DNA from: Arsenophonus fragariae
GTDB lineage: Bacteria > Pseudomonadota > Gammaproteobacteria > Enterobacterales > Enterobacteriaceae
NCBI GenBank assembly: GCA_047291315.1
Contig: JBDPYZ010000002.1
Coordinates: 170,322 to 234,321, forward strand
DNA: 64,000 bases
Direction of reading: 5' to 3'
A model generated the notes under the pieces. That model made no database searches and was not told the origin of the DNA. It saw nothing but the letters and a program-made list of their open reading frames with translations. A program made the position numbers and the translations under genes. Position 1 is the stretch's first letter; every line of letters starts with the position of its first letter. Positions 47,313 through 55,604 of this stretch are shown here, in pieces.

Positions 47313-47860
47313 TCAACGTATATTTTGGGCAATCGATTTATTCATTTCCACCAACATCGTTTGCATACTATTAATTAAACTGACTGTCACGTTGTAGCTT
47401 TACATCACTTTTTGCAATTGCAGCTGAGATTAAGAAACAAAATCAGTACCGTTTTCAACGCCGCCTTGACCGCTTGTAACTGACCTTGGTCTAACTTTGC
47501 TACATATGTTTTTATATAATCATTGATTGATATATCATCAACGGTAATACCGTTATCACGCATATAGTTGACAACATCATCAGATAGCTAGCCGGCCGCT
47601 TTGTCGCCTTTTTTAGAGATATCAGCAATGATTTTTTTATCAACCCGATTAGCGATATCTTGGGCACTACGGTAATACATCAATGCTGCATTTGAGCATA
47701 TTTATATTGGCTATACAGATAACAAACTCATAAATATGTAGAGTACAGCAATACCGCCGGATAATATTGAATCACCATATGCAGAGGTATCTTTAATTCC
47801 ATTAAGAGATCCAGCATTGACAGAATAATTACCTGATGAGTTTAATACTTCATTAGTCAT
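47313..47860 (-). pseudogene. sseB: SseB/EspA-like translocator filament protein, degenerate
   Basis: From ATG 47860 the frame reads TNEVLNSSGNYSVNAGSLNGIKDTSAYGDSILSGGIAVLY, then loses frame. Later pieces are SAQDIANRVDKKIIADISKKGDKAAG, stop, LSDDVVNYMRDNGITVDDISINDYIKTYVAKLDQGQLQAVKAAL and SYNVTVSLINSMQTMLVEMNKSIAQNIR, ending at TGA 47313. This follows SseB, which builds the sheath-like filament at the needle tip. It is directly downstream of sseA and lies in tandem with a second broken copy. Confidence 0.87.
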
Positions 47861-47876
47861 AATTTAGCCCTCATAA

Positions 47877-48227
47877 CTAACTATAAGATTTAAGAGTTTT
47901 CCTTTTTTTATTTACTGCAGCGCTTGATCCTAACAATGTTTTATTTCCATTATCAGAATTAATTGATTTAAAAGTTTTCTCTATAACTTTAAAATTTTTT
48001 TCAAGGAGGTTAATCTTAGCAAAAATATCCTTTTGGCATTTATCAATACCTTCAGGAAATGCTTGTTTTAATTTTTTTAACTTACATTGTGCGGTTGCAT
48101 TATGGCTAGCTTCTTCATTCAATTGCTTAATTTCTTGTTGCAAAGATTTAAGCTCTTTCATTTGCTCAAATAACAAAGAGCGGCGAGAATCTAAATCTGA
48201 TATTAATGCTTGAATATCATTAAACAT
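47877..48227 (-). CDS. sseA: Translocator chaperone SseA-like
   Basis: SseA is the chaperone of SseB and SseD in Salmonella. The 116-aa product is a two-helix coiled coil and shares the diagnostic middle LKKLKQAFPEGIDKCQKDIFAKINLLEKNFKVIEKTF (SseA: ILHNLFPQGVAGVNQEAEKDLKKIVSLFKQLEVRL). It follows ssaE and precedes the sseB remnant, exactly as in SPI-2. It is open from start to stop, with a Ser/Lys-rich C-terminus. Confidence 0.82.
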   Translation of the reverse strand: MFNDIQALISDLDSRRSLLFEQMKELKSLQQEIKQLNEEASHNATAQCKLKKLKQAFPEGIDKCQKDIFAKINLLEKNFKVIEKTFKSINSDNGNKTLLGSSAAVNKKRKTLKSYS

Positions 48228-48306
48228 AATTATATCCTCTAGTTAAAAAGTTATTGATAATAAAAATAAACTTATAACAATAAAAAATAGAAAAATAAAT
48301 ATTTAT

Positions 48307-48504
48307 TTAATTTTGCTTTTTATATCGTTGCGCTAAAATATTAATAATCTGTTTTGCTGCTTCTACAGCCTCCAATAATAACAACGAAGATTTCGCGTCA
48401 TTTTGTTCTAGACTTTTTTGGCAGTCATTTAATTGCTGTAAATAAATTGCTTGATATTCTGGTTGTTGCTTTAAATTCTCTTCTAATTTTGTGATACATG
48501 TCAT
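48307..48504 (-). CDS. ssaE: T3SS needle co-chaperone SsaE (YscE-like)
   Basis: The 65-aa helical product (TKLEENLKQQPEYQAIYLQQLNDCQKSLEQ, then SLLLLEAVEAAKQIINILAQRY) lies between ssaD and sseA, the position of ssaE in SPI-2 (80 aa). YscE/SsaE proteins pair with the SsaH/YscG-type chaperone to keep needle subunits unpolymerised. The assignment rests on position and the short helical-hairpin character. Confidence 0.75.
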   Translation of the reverse strand: MTCITKLEENLKQQPEYQAIYLQQLNDCQKSLEQNDAKSSLLLLEAVEAAKQIINILAQRYKKQN

Positions 48505-48512
48505 ATGACGCC

Positions 48513-49718
48513 CTAAAAAGAAAATGGAATATGAACAGAATTACCATCACAATTTAAATCTAATCCGGTAAAATCGATGTAACTAACAACATAACCATTG
48601 TCCAACTGGCTATTATATTTAAGACGTATACCATTACTTAACTCAACAAAAGGTATTTTGCTATTACCTCCATAACTGACCACCTGAGCAGGAAGATAAT
48701 CACTTAAATTTTCGCGAACAGGTATATTTTCAATTCGTACATCCATATGCTGCCCCGTTGAAGTGGAAAGTGAAGCAACTAGCTCATGTATTTTCTGTTC
48801 TTTATTCTGGTCGCTCAAACCGGTGATGATGATACTATCTTGGCGAGGTTCAACCATCAATCCATTTAATAACCCTTTACTACGTAACGTATCGATTAAT
48901 TGCTGACTAAAACCCCCAACAGCATTGATCACCTGCCAATGACGTAAGCCATTTAATTGTCCAAGCTGTTGGGTAACATTATCCCATTGTTTGCCAGACT
49001 GGATCGCGCCTGAAATAAGAATATCTCCTGTTTCTTTACCGGTTGTCACTTTCGCATACAAATAACCATTAGCGACCAGAACTGACTGCACATTTGCCAC
49101 GAGCTGATCAATACAAATGGTTTTGTCACGAAAACGAATACCATGAAATTTTAATTCGCTTTCTAATCGTGACAAAGCAATAAAGTTTTTACAATAACCA
49201 CTCAACGTTAATCCACCACTACTATCCCATTGTGACTGTATCTGTACTAATTCAGGTGCCAACAGCTTCTGTTTTAGCCAAATATGAGGATCAAACAAGG
49301 TGGTTGTTGATGGTGGTAATAACAATACAAATAAACTTGCCAGCAAGATAAAGAGTGAAAATCCCGTCCACAGAAATAAACTCCATTTAGTTTTGCCGGC
49401 AAGTTTGGTTTCAGGTAACGGGCGCCATTGTAATGATTCATCTGCTCGTCCAACCATAAAACCGATACCTGCTAGCACAATGACTTGGTTTAGCGGAAAT
49501 GTCATGGGGCCAGTATGAATCCCACCTTCAACTAATACCGTCATAGGCTGATTAAGCGTAATACCTTGTGGCTGTACCGTCAGTGATAAAGAGGAATGAC
49601 CCGTTAATGGTGCAATAATGTCACCATCGATGCCCATGGTCAGATCGCCTTCAGGCAGAAACAATTCTCGGCCTTGCATCGGACCATTTAACCATAGCAA
49701 TTTATAATCGCTTGCCAT
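48513..49718 (-). CDS. ssaD: T3SS inner-ring protein SctD (SsaD)
   Basis: SsaD makes the outer shell of the inner-membrane ring. The 401-aa product (SsaD 403) has an N-terminal cytoplasmic FHA-like domain (YKLLWLNGPMQGRELFLPEGDLTMGIDGD), a transmembrane helix (WSLFLWTGFSLFILLASLFVLLL) near residues 112-135 and periplasmic ring-building domains (LTLSGYCKNFIALSRLESELKFHGI, VLVANGYLYAKVTT, GLMVEPRQDSIIITGLSDQ). Its GGAGGTTAATC ribosome site is shared with the duplicated end of ssaC. It is intact. Confidence 0.93.
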   Translation of the reverse strand: MASDYKLLWLNGPMQGRELFLPEGDLTMGIDGDIIAPLTGHSSLSLTVQPQGITLNQPMTVLVEGGIHTGPMTFPLNQVIVLAGIGFMVGRADESLQWRPLPETKLAGKTKWSLFLWTGFSLFILLASLFVLLLPPSTTTLFDPHIWLKQKLLAPELVQIQSQWDSSGGLTLSGYCKNFIALSRLESELKFHGIRFRDKTICIDQLVANVQSVLVANGYLYAKVTTGKETGDILISGAIQSGKQWDNVTQQLGQLNGLRHWQVINAVGGFSQQLIDTLRSKGLLNGLMVEPRQDSIIITGLSDQNKEQKIHELVASLSTSTGQHMDVRIENIPVRENLSDYLPAQVVSYGGNSKIPFVELSNGIRLKYNSQLDNGYVVSYIDFTGLDLNCDGNSVHIPFSF

Positions 49719-50158
49719 GATTAACCTCCTTGATTGATAGGCTCTGCTTTAATTAAAAACAGACGTATCACACTCTGTTTTCTACGACCCTCACTCCTGA
49801 ACAAACCGCCAACCAGTGGAAATCCCCTAATAATGGAATTTTATTTTGTACCGTTTGGTCTTTATCTTGTACAAACCCACCGAGTAATAAACTTTCACCG
49901 GCATTCAGTGTTGCTTGTGTTGCTATCTCTGAATTCCATGATTAACCTCCTTGATTGATAGGCTCTGCTTTAATTAAAAACAGACGTATCACACTCTGTT
50001 TTCTACGACCCTCACTCCTGAACAAACCGCCAACCAGTGGAAAATCCCCTAATAATGGAATTTTATTTTGTACCGTTTGGTCTTTATCTTGTACAAAGCC
50101 ACCGAGTAATAAACTTTCACCGGTATTCAGTGTTGCTTGTGTTGCTATCTCTGAATTC
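49715..50158. repeat. Tandem duplication of the ssaC 3' end
   Basis: The last ~220 bp of ssaC are present twice in direct tandem: 49715-49935 and 49936-50158. The copies differ by one missing A in the copy nearest ssaD and by two substitutions (CCC/GCC and GGC/GGT contexts). The upstream copy belongs to the intact ssaC; the downstream copy is an untranslated, frameshifted spacer of 221 bp before ssaD. The GAATTCCATG junction marks the boundary. Confidence 0.93.
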
Positions 50159-51408
50159 TGTATTTGCGGTAATGGCTCACTATCATTAATCGCCTTCGCT
50201 TGCTGGCCATCTTCGATATTGAGTGATAACATGACTTTTTTGTGACCATTGCTATCAATCAATCTAGGGGTAACACGAAGTAATGAGCCAGCTGTTACCG
50301 ATTCCAGTTTTGCTACCTTATCGCCCTGTAATTTAGTATAAAAAGTAATATTCTTATCTAACACGGCTTGAACATTATTAAGCGTTACAACCGATGGGCG
50401 AGAAAGTATTTTCGCCTTAGAGGTTTTCTCTAATACATTCAAGCGCACCATAAAATTGCTGGTATTGCCAATGACCGTTGAAAAATTATCACTACCTGAT
50501 ACACCTTGGTTAAAAGAAATCGTTCCACCACCAATTTTTGCGTTGGCCGACCAGTCAAAACCTAATTGATTAAAATCTGATGCATCTACATCAATAATCG
50601 ATACAGATACTTCAATCATTATTGGGACGATATCAAGCTGTTTAATCAACGTGCTATAAAGCCCCATGTCGTGCTTATTACTGCTAACCACCACCGCATT
50701 CTGTCTTGGATCCGCGGCAAATGACGTGGTATCTTGTTGTGCATTTACCCCATTTGCATTACTTTGATTCATCTGTTTCAGAACACTGACAATACCCGGC
50801 ACTGTTACATCTTGTTTACGATATTGATAAACTGTATCCGTTGCTGAAGCATATTTAAGCGGGAAAATGCGTATTAAACGCTGTGTCTGAATATTTTGTT
50901 TCGCCTCTTGATCAATCTGATTAATAAATCGAGTTACTTTATTGATACAATCAGGGGCACCATAAACTTGTAGCGCATTTAATCCATTAATCGATTTAAC
51001 TTCACAACTATTTTTATCTAAAAAACCCGCTTTGCCCATATAGTTTAGCGCACGTTCACTTGATAAAGCACTGAGAGAAACAATTTGATTGTTCATTTCC
51101 TGTGCTTTATAAGCATGTAATACATCACCATCGTAATACCAGACTAAGCCATACTGTTGCGCTAAAAATGCCAGGATTTCCTTCGGTGTTTTGTTCTCAA
51201 TTCGGCCACTGAAGGTATCTTGTATCTGTGGACTAATATCCATAGGAATACCATAGGAATTACCAATATCTCTTATTACCGATGCAAGTGGTGTGCCACG
51301 GCTGACATAAACAAAGGGGTCGCTGTCTTGCCAATGGATGGAAGAAATTGATGCAGCCTGCGCAACCATTGTGGTTAATAAAAATAAGCAACAGAGTTTG
51401 TTTTTCAC
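49942..51408 (-). CDS. ssaC: T3SS outer-membrane secretin SctC (SsaC)
   Basis: SsaC forms the outer-membrane ring. The likely start is GTG 51408, whose TG is shared with the ssaB TGA and which gives a signal peptide (KNKLCCLFLLTTMVAQA, then ASISSIHW); a longer frame to ATG 51456 is possible. The 488-aa protein has N0/N1 domains (VYVSRGTPLASVIRDIGNSYGIPMDIS), the ring domain (RIFPLKYASATD), and the secretin core (SKAKILSRPSVVTLNNVQAVLDKNITFYTKL, ATLNTGESLLLGGFVQDKD, KIPLLGDFPLVGGLF). It is intact (SsaC 497 aa). Confidence 0.94.
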   Translation of the reverse strand: MKNKLCCLFLLTTMVAQAASISSIHWQDSDPFVYVSRGTPLASVIRDIGNSYGIPMDISPQIQDTFSGRIENKTPKEILAFLAQQYGLVWYYDGDVLHAYKAQEMNNQIVSLSALSSERALNYMGKAGFLDKNSCEVKSINGLNALQVYGAPDCINKVTRFINQIDQEAKQNIQTQRLIRIFPLKYASATDTVYQYRKQDVTVPGIVSVLKQMNQSNANGVNAQQDTTSFAADPRQNAVVVSSNKHDMGLYSTLIKQLDIVPIMIEVSVSIIDVDASDFNQLGFDWSANAKIGGGTISFNQGVSGSDNFSTVIGNTSNFMVRLNVLEKTSKAKILSRPSVVTLNNVQAVLDKNITFYTKLQGDKVAKLESVTAGSLLRVTPRLIDSNGHKKVMLSLNIEDGQQAKAINDSEPLPQIQNSEIATQATLNTGESLLLGGFVQDKDQTVQNKIPLLGDFPLVGGLFRSEGRRKQSVIRLFLIKAEPINQGG

Positions 51409-51791
51409 CTTTTTATACTCCGATAGCGCAATGGTGGCGATATCACAGGTTGACACAACACTTCTTCCAAAAATTTAGCGAATGCCAGGTGACCACAAAT
51501 AGATTGAATAAGTTGGTTATCATCAATATCTTTACCATAGGCTTGCCAAAGCATCCAATAGGAATGTCGATAATCTAACCCCATATTCCTTCCTTCTGGA
51601 CAGCAAACAAGCACTAAACTTGCTTGTTGATACCATATTTTTGTGTTGGGCGGCATGATCTGGACGCCAACGGTGACACCAAAAGAAGACGATAACCAAT
51701 GTGCATTCCTGCCCGCACAAATTGCGTTCCAATCGCTTTCTGTTTTTTCAACAAATTCAAACAATCCAGTTGCTGTAAATCTCTCTATCAT
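51405..51791 (-). CDS. ssaB: SsaB/SpiC-like T3SS regulator of export
   Basis: The 128-aa product (SsaB/SpiC 127 aa) heads the ssaBCDE unit and is divergent from ssrA, as in Salmonella. Recognisable features include LFEFVEKTESDWNAICAG, IMPPNTKIWYQQASLVLVCCPEGRNMGL and DDNQLIQSICGHLAFAKFLEEVL. SpiC acts with SsaM and SsaL to order translocator before effector export. A palindrome lies 56 bp before its ATG. Confidence 0.87.
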   Translation of the reverse strand: MIERFTATGLFEFVEKTESDWNAICAGRNAHWLSSSFGVTVGVQIMPPNTKIWYQQASLVLVCCPEGRNMGLDYRHSYWMLWQAYGKDIDDNQLIQSICGHLAFAKFLEEVLCQPVISPPLRYRSIKR

Positions 51792-51846
51792 CGTTTTGTC
51801 ACCTTTTTACCTGTTAACAAGTATGAGTAATACAATATCTTTGTCG

Positions 51847-51864
51847 TATCAGGTAAATACCTTA
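51847..51864. promoter_or_regulatory. 18-bp palindrome between ssaB and ssrA, candidate SsrB operator
   Basis: TATCAGGTAAATACCTTA lies 56 bp upstream of ssaB and 130 bp upstream of ssrA in their shared 203-bp promoter region. The core AGGTA-AA-TACCT is a perfect palindrome. It matches the ssaM and ssaR copies at 16 of 18 positions. Confidence 0.7.
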
Positions 51865-51994
51865 ATCTCACCGTTACATAAACAGATTAAAAATAAATAG
51901 AGAAATTAGAGTAGATTCTTAACCGCAATTTGCGTTATTGTTAATAAATTGTATGTATGTCTATTCTCATACGTTCTAGGATAAGAGAGTAATT

Positions 51995-54796
51995 ATGAAT
52001 ACACATTGGTGTTCGTCCTTAGTGACTAAACTCACCTTTGCCTTTATTTCGGTACTCATTAGTTTATGGATACTTATCGAAATAAATTTTTATAACAATA
52101 TCTACAGTGGTGCCATACAACATATTCTTATGACCTATCATCAAACGAGTAAAATTCGGGCTCATTTGAATCGTAATCTATTTAAACAGGCAATTACTGA
52201 CATTCAGCAATTAGAACATCGTATTAGTGAATCCCAGTTTAAATGCCTACATTTTCCAGATCAACATGAACTGGTTGCCCGACAAATTAATATTTGCCAT
52301 CATCCCATGGAAACAAATATGACTAATCTATGGACGCTACAAACTATTGGCACGTCAGGTCAACAAAGATATATTGATACATTTATTATTGAACCCGGTA
52401 AGAGTATCTCTATTTATGCGCTATCCACTATTGAACGTAATAATTTAACCAAACGAATAGCTGAAATTACAGCATTAGCAAAGCAACCAACAACAGATGG
52501 TTTTCGTTGGAGTGAGCCACTTTACGATACCGATAGCAAGCGTGCTTATGTACTGATGAGTTACACACCACCATCGCAAAAACCTAATCATCAACAAGTC
52601 GGTTTTGTGATTGATATCAATGATATGTTAGATGTTTCTAATATTTATCATGCTAGTGATATCAACTTTTTCCTTACTCCAAAAGGCGTTCTATCATTCA
52701 ATACCGAGCTAAATATTTCTAAAAATGAGATTGCCTATATCAAAATGCTAATGCCAACTTATACTCATCGCTTAGGATCGCTTTATGGGATCGATATTGG
52801 CCATTATTATGCTATATCAGAACAAATCGATGGCCCAAATTGGCAACAAATTACATTAATACCTAAGGCGCGTATTAAACAAATTGCATATACTCCTTTT
52901 GTCCATGAATTGAAATGGTCATTGTTGTCATTTGCTATTATGACCATTGTGATGTTGTGGATCTTATTGCAATACTTGGCAAAACCTATTCGTCATTTCG
53001 TTAATATTATTAAACAAGATGTTCAACCAACCTTTAGTCGCCGTTTACCTGAATCACGTAAGGATGAACTTGGTGATATAGCCCGCGCTTATAACACACT
53101 ACTTGATACAATCAAACATAGTTATGATGAATTAGAAAACAAAGTTGCAATGCGCACCATTGAACTGACTGAAGCAAAACAATTAGCCGAGCGGGCTACA
53201 GCACGTAAAAGTGAGCATCTTACCACTATCAGTCATGAATTACGTACGCCACTGAACGGCATAACAGGATCGTTAGAATTATTGCAAACTACGCCACTTT
53301 CCGAAAAACAGGCTAATTTACGTAATACCGCCTATACCTGTGCTAAATCGTTGCTCAGTATTATTAACAATATCTTAGATTTTTCTCGTATTGAAGCCGA
53401 TCAAGTTGAATTAAACCTTCGCCACTACCCGATCCTAAAAATTGTCGACGATGCGATGGTAACCATTCAACCTCACTTAATAGATAAACCAGTTAAATTA
53501 CACTGTATAGTCAATAATAACGTGCCAGAATCTTCAAATTTAGATTCATTAAGAGTGCAACAGATTTTAGTAAATCTTTTGGGTAATGCTGCAAAATTTA
53601 CTGAACAAGGGCATATCATACTCACGATTAAAGTAGAAAAAAATCAGCTCTGTTTTTATATAAAAGATACAGGCCCAGGAATAAAAGAAGAGGATCAAGT
53701 ATGTATATTCCAACCTTTTGTTCAGTCATCACACTATAAAGTTGGAACAGGACTAGGTCTTTCTATTTCTGAGAAAATAGCCGTTATAATGTGTGGAAAT
53801 ATTACCCTAAAGAGTGATTATGGCTATGGCTCTACGTTCATATTTCGTATGCCTCTACTTGAACCAAGTTCCCCTATGTGTTTACATCCAGAACCTATCG
53901 TTGCGCCGCATAAACTACATGCACAAATTGCTTTGTGGGGTGGTCAAGCTAAGAGAGGAAAGAATCCATTACTCGAAAATGAAGAATTAACCTACTTGCC
54001 ATGGCGATTATGGAAACAGCTGTACGAGATCCAACACGGTATTTCACTGCCCTCTTCATCAAGGTTATTTAAAACGATAATACCTTGGAAACTGAAAATA
54101 CTTTTAGTCGATGATGTTGCCACTAATCGCGACATTATTAGCCAAATGCTAATTGAACTTGGCCAAATGGTTTATACTGCGAACAATGGCAGGGCAGCGC
54201 TTAATATGGGTAAAAAACATATTTTTGATTTGGTATTAATGGATATACGGATACCCGACATCGATGGTTATCAAACGACTCAATTATGGCGTAAAAGCAA
54301 TGTCATCCTGTATACTGAATGCCCAATCGTTGCACTTACCGCAAACGCTAATCCAAGCGAACATGAAAAAACAATATCATTAATGAACGGCTATTTGACA
54401 AAACCCGTGTCACTCGAGCAATTAGCACAATGCATTGAGATGGCAGCCGAAATTCAGATCGATCGCGATATGCAACCTGAAGTCAACTGCAATAATGCTG
54501 AACCCATCATGAAATTTTCTGAAAACGAGTTTAACCAACGGCTAGCTCAACACTTTTCTGATATGATCAAACGTACTCAGCATTGCTTACAAATACGCAA
54601 TTGGGAAGATCTACGAAACATTTTACATAACATAAAAGGTAGCGCAGCCCTTACCGGTTTTGAGAACATATCAAAAACCGCAGCAGAATTAGAAAAATGT
54701 CTTGAATCACAAGGACATGTTTCTAGTGATGAACTTGATGTTTTATTAACCGCACTAGAATATACATCACGGCCCATAACAAGGCCAAGCTATTAG
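51995..54796 (+). CDS. ssrA: Hybrid sensor histidine kinase SsrA
   Basis: The 933-aa inner-membrane sensor controls SPI-2-type systems. Domains in order: transmembrane helix 1 (residues ~12-30), a periplasmic sensor of ~270 residues, transmembrane helix 2 (WSLLSFAIMTIVMLWILLQYL, ~308-328), HAMP (RRLPESRKDELGDIARAYNTLLD), HisKA with the phospho-accepting His in TTISHELRTPLNG (~413), HATPase (VNLLGNAAKFTEQG, DTGPGIKEED, GTGLGLSIS), receiver (LLVDDVATNRD, acceptor Asp in LVLMDIRIPDIDG, ~749) and C-terminal HPt (LHNIKGSAALTG, ~877). All phosphorelay residues are visible. It is divergent from ssaB. Confidence 0.94.
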   Translation: MNTHWCSSLVTKLTFAFISVLISLWILIEINFYNNIYSGAIQHILMTYHQTSKIRAHLNRNLFKQAITDIQQLEHRISESQFKCLHFPDQHELVARQINICHHPMETNMTNLWTLQTIGTSGQQRYIDTFIIEPGKSISIYALSTIERNNLTKRIAEITALAKQPTTDGFRWSEPLYDTDSKRAYVLMSYTPPSQKPNHQQVGFVIDINDMLDVSNIYHASDINFFLTPKGVLSFNTELNISKNEIAYIKMLMPTYTHRLGSLYGIDIGHYYAISEQIDGPNWQQITLIPKARIKQIAYTPFVHELKWSLLSFAIMTIVMLWILLQYLAKPIRHFVNIIKQDVQPTFSRRLPESRKDELGDIARAYNTLLDTIKHSYDELENKVAMRTIELTEAKQLAERATARKSEHLTTISHELRTPLNGITGSLELLQTTPLSEKQANLRNTAYTCAKSLLSIINNILDFSRIEADQVELNLRHYPILKIVDDAMVTIQPHLIDKPVKLHCIVNNNVPESSNLDSLRVQQILVNLLGNAAKFTEQGHIILTIKVEKNQLCFYIKDTGPGIKEEDQVCIFQPFVQSSHYKVGTGLGLSISEKIAVIMCGNITLKSDYGYGSTFIFRMPLLEPSSPMCLHPEPIVAPHKLHAQIALWGGQAKRGKNPLLENEELTYLPWRLWKQLYEIQHGISLPSSSRLFKTIIPWKLKILLVDDVATNRDIISQMLIELGQMVYTANNGRAALNMGKKHIFDLVLMDIRIPDIDGYQTTQLWRKSNVILYTECPIVALTANANPSEHEKTISLMNGYLTKPVSLEQLAQCIEMAAEIQIDRDMQPEVNCNNAEPIMKFSENEFNQRLAQHFSDMIKRTQHCLQIRNWEDLRNILHNIKGSAALTGFENISKTAAELEKCLESQGHVSSDELDVLLTALEYTSRPITRPSY

Positions 54797-55437
54797 AATC
54801 CCATTCTGTGCGCCCATTTCATCAAATCTGCTACACTATGCGCATCTAGTTTCCTCATGATATTCATTCGATGAGTCTCGACTGTTTTCAAACCGATCAC
54901 TAATGCTTCAGCAATATCACGATTACGTCTGCCCTCGAAAATAAGTTTAAGTACCTGTTTTTCTCGATGAGTTAATACCGGAATATCGCCATTCTCAACC
55001 CCTTTTAACGCAACAATTTTTGCTACATCCAAATTAGGATCGATGAAAAACTTACCTCTACCAACACTTTTAATTGCCGCTATTAGTGTACTTTTAGAGC
55101 CATGTTTTAATACATAACCATTAGCGCCAGCATCAAGTGCATCACGTGCTTTCCGCTCTTCTTCTGAAGCAGTCAATACAATTACCATTAATTTTGGCCA
55201 ACGTATTCTTAATTGACGAATGGCTTCAACACCACTCATGCCAGGTAAACTAAGATCCATTATCACTAAGTCTGGCTGTAACTTTAAACAAGCATCATAC
55301 ACACCAAGACCATCAGTAACAAATCCAACTAATTCCAGATCGGAGTAGGGGGCAAGACAGCTTTTTAAGCCATCAAAGATCAAGTCATGATCATCCACTA
55401 CAACGATCTTGATTCGTTTCAAATCCCCAGTAATCAT
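54793..55437 (-). CDS. ssrB: Response regulator SsrB (NarL/LuxR family)
   Basis: The 214-aa product (SsrB 212 aa) has an N-terminal receiver (IVVVDDHDLIFDGLKSCL, acceptor Asp in DLVIMDLSLPGMSG, Lys in ANGYVLKHGSKSTL) and a LuxR-type helix-turn-helix (VLTHREKQVLKLIFEGRRNRDIAEALVIGLKTVETHRMNIMRKLDAHS). It is the expected partner of SsrA and activator of the locus. Unlike Salmonella, where ssrA and ssrB are co-directional, it is inverted here: the two genes converge and overlap by 4 bp. It follows ssaU on the same strand and has a TATAAT box near 55546-55551 (minus strand). Confidence 0.93.
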   Translation of the reverse strand: MITGDLKRIKIVVVDDHDLIFDGLKSCLAPYSDLELVGFVTDGLGVYDACLKLQPDLVIMDLSLPGMSGVEAIRQLRIRWPKLMVIVLTASEEERKARDALDAGANGYVLKHGSKSTLIAAIKSVGRGKFFIDPNLDVAKIVALKGVENGDIPVLTHREKQVLKLIFEGRRNRDIAEALVIGLKTVETHRMNIMRKLDAHSVADLMKWAHRMGF

Positions 55438-55552
55438 TTAACTTCCCCATCTTGGTTTTTGTCACACCTGATACTCTAAATTCATAACCTCTAGCGATGG
55501 AGGAAACTACTTTAATAAGTAAAAACAATGCAACTTATTATTCATTATAGTG

Positions 55553-55584
55553 CTTATCATTCCTACAACTAAAAGAATGATAAG
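55553..55584 (-). terminator. Hairpin between ssaU and ssrB
   Basis: A perfect 10-bp inverted repeat (CTTATCATTC / GAATGATAAG, 12-nt loop) begins 20 bp after the ssaU stop. It may end the ssaRSTU transcript. It lacks a clear U tract and is followed by CACTATAATG, a plausible -10 for ssrB. Confidence 0.45.
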
Positions 55585-55604
55585 TTTAAAATTTTTATAA
55601 ACAA

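Noticed and set aside
49719..50158. Insertion sequence suspected from the repeated ~220 bp
   Set aside because: No transposase and no terminal inverted repeats; the repeat is the ssaC 3' end in direct tandem.
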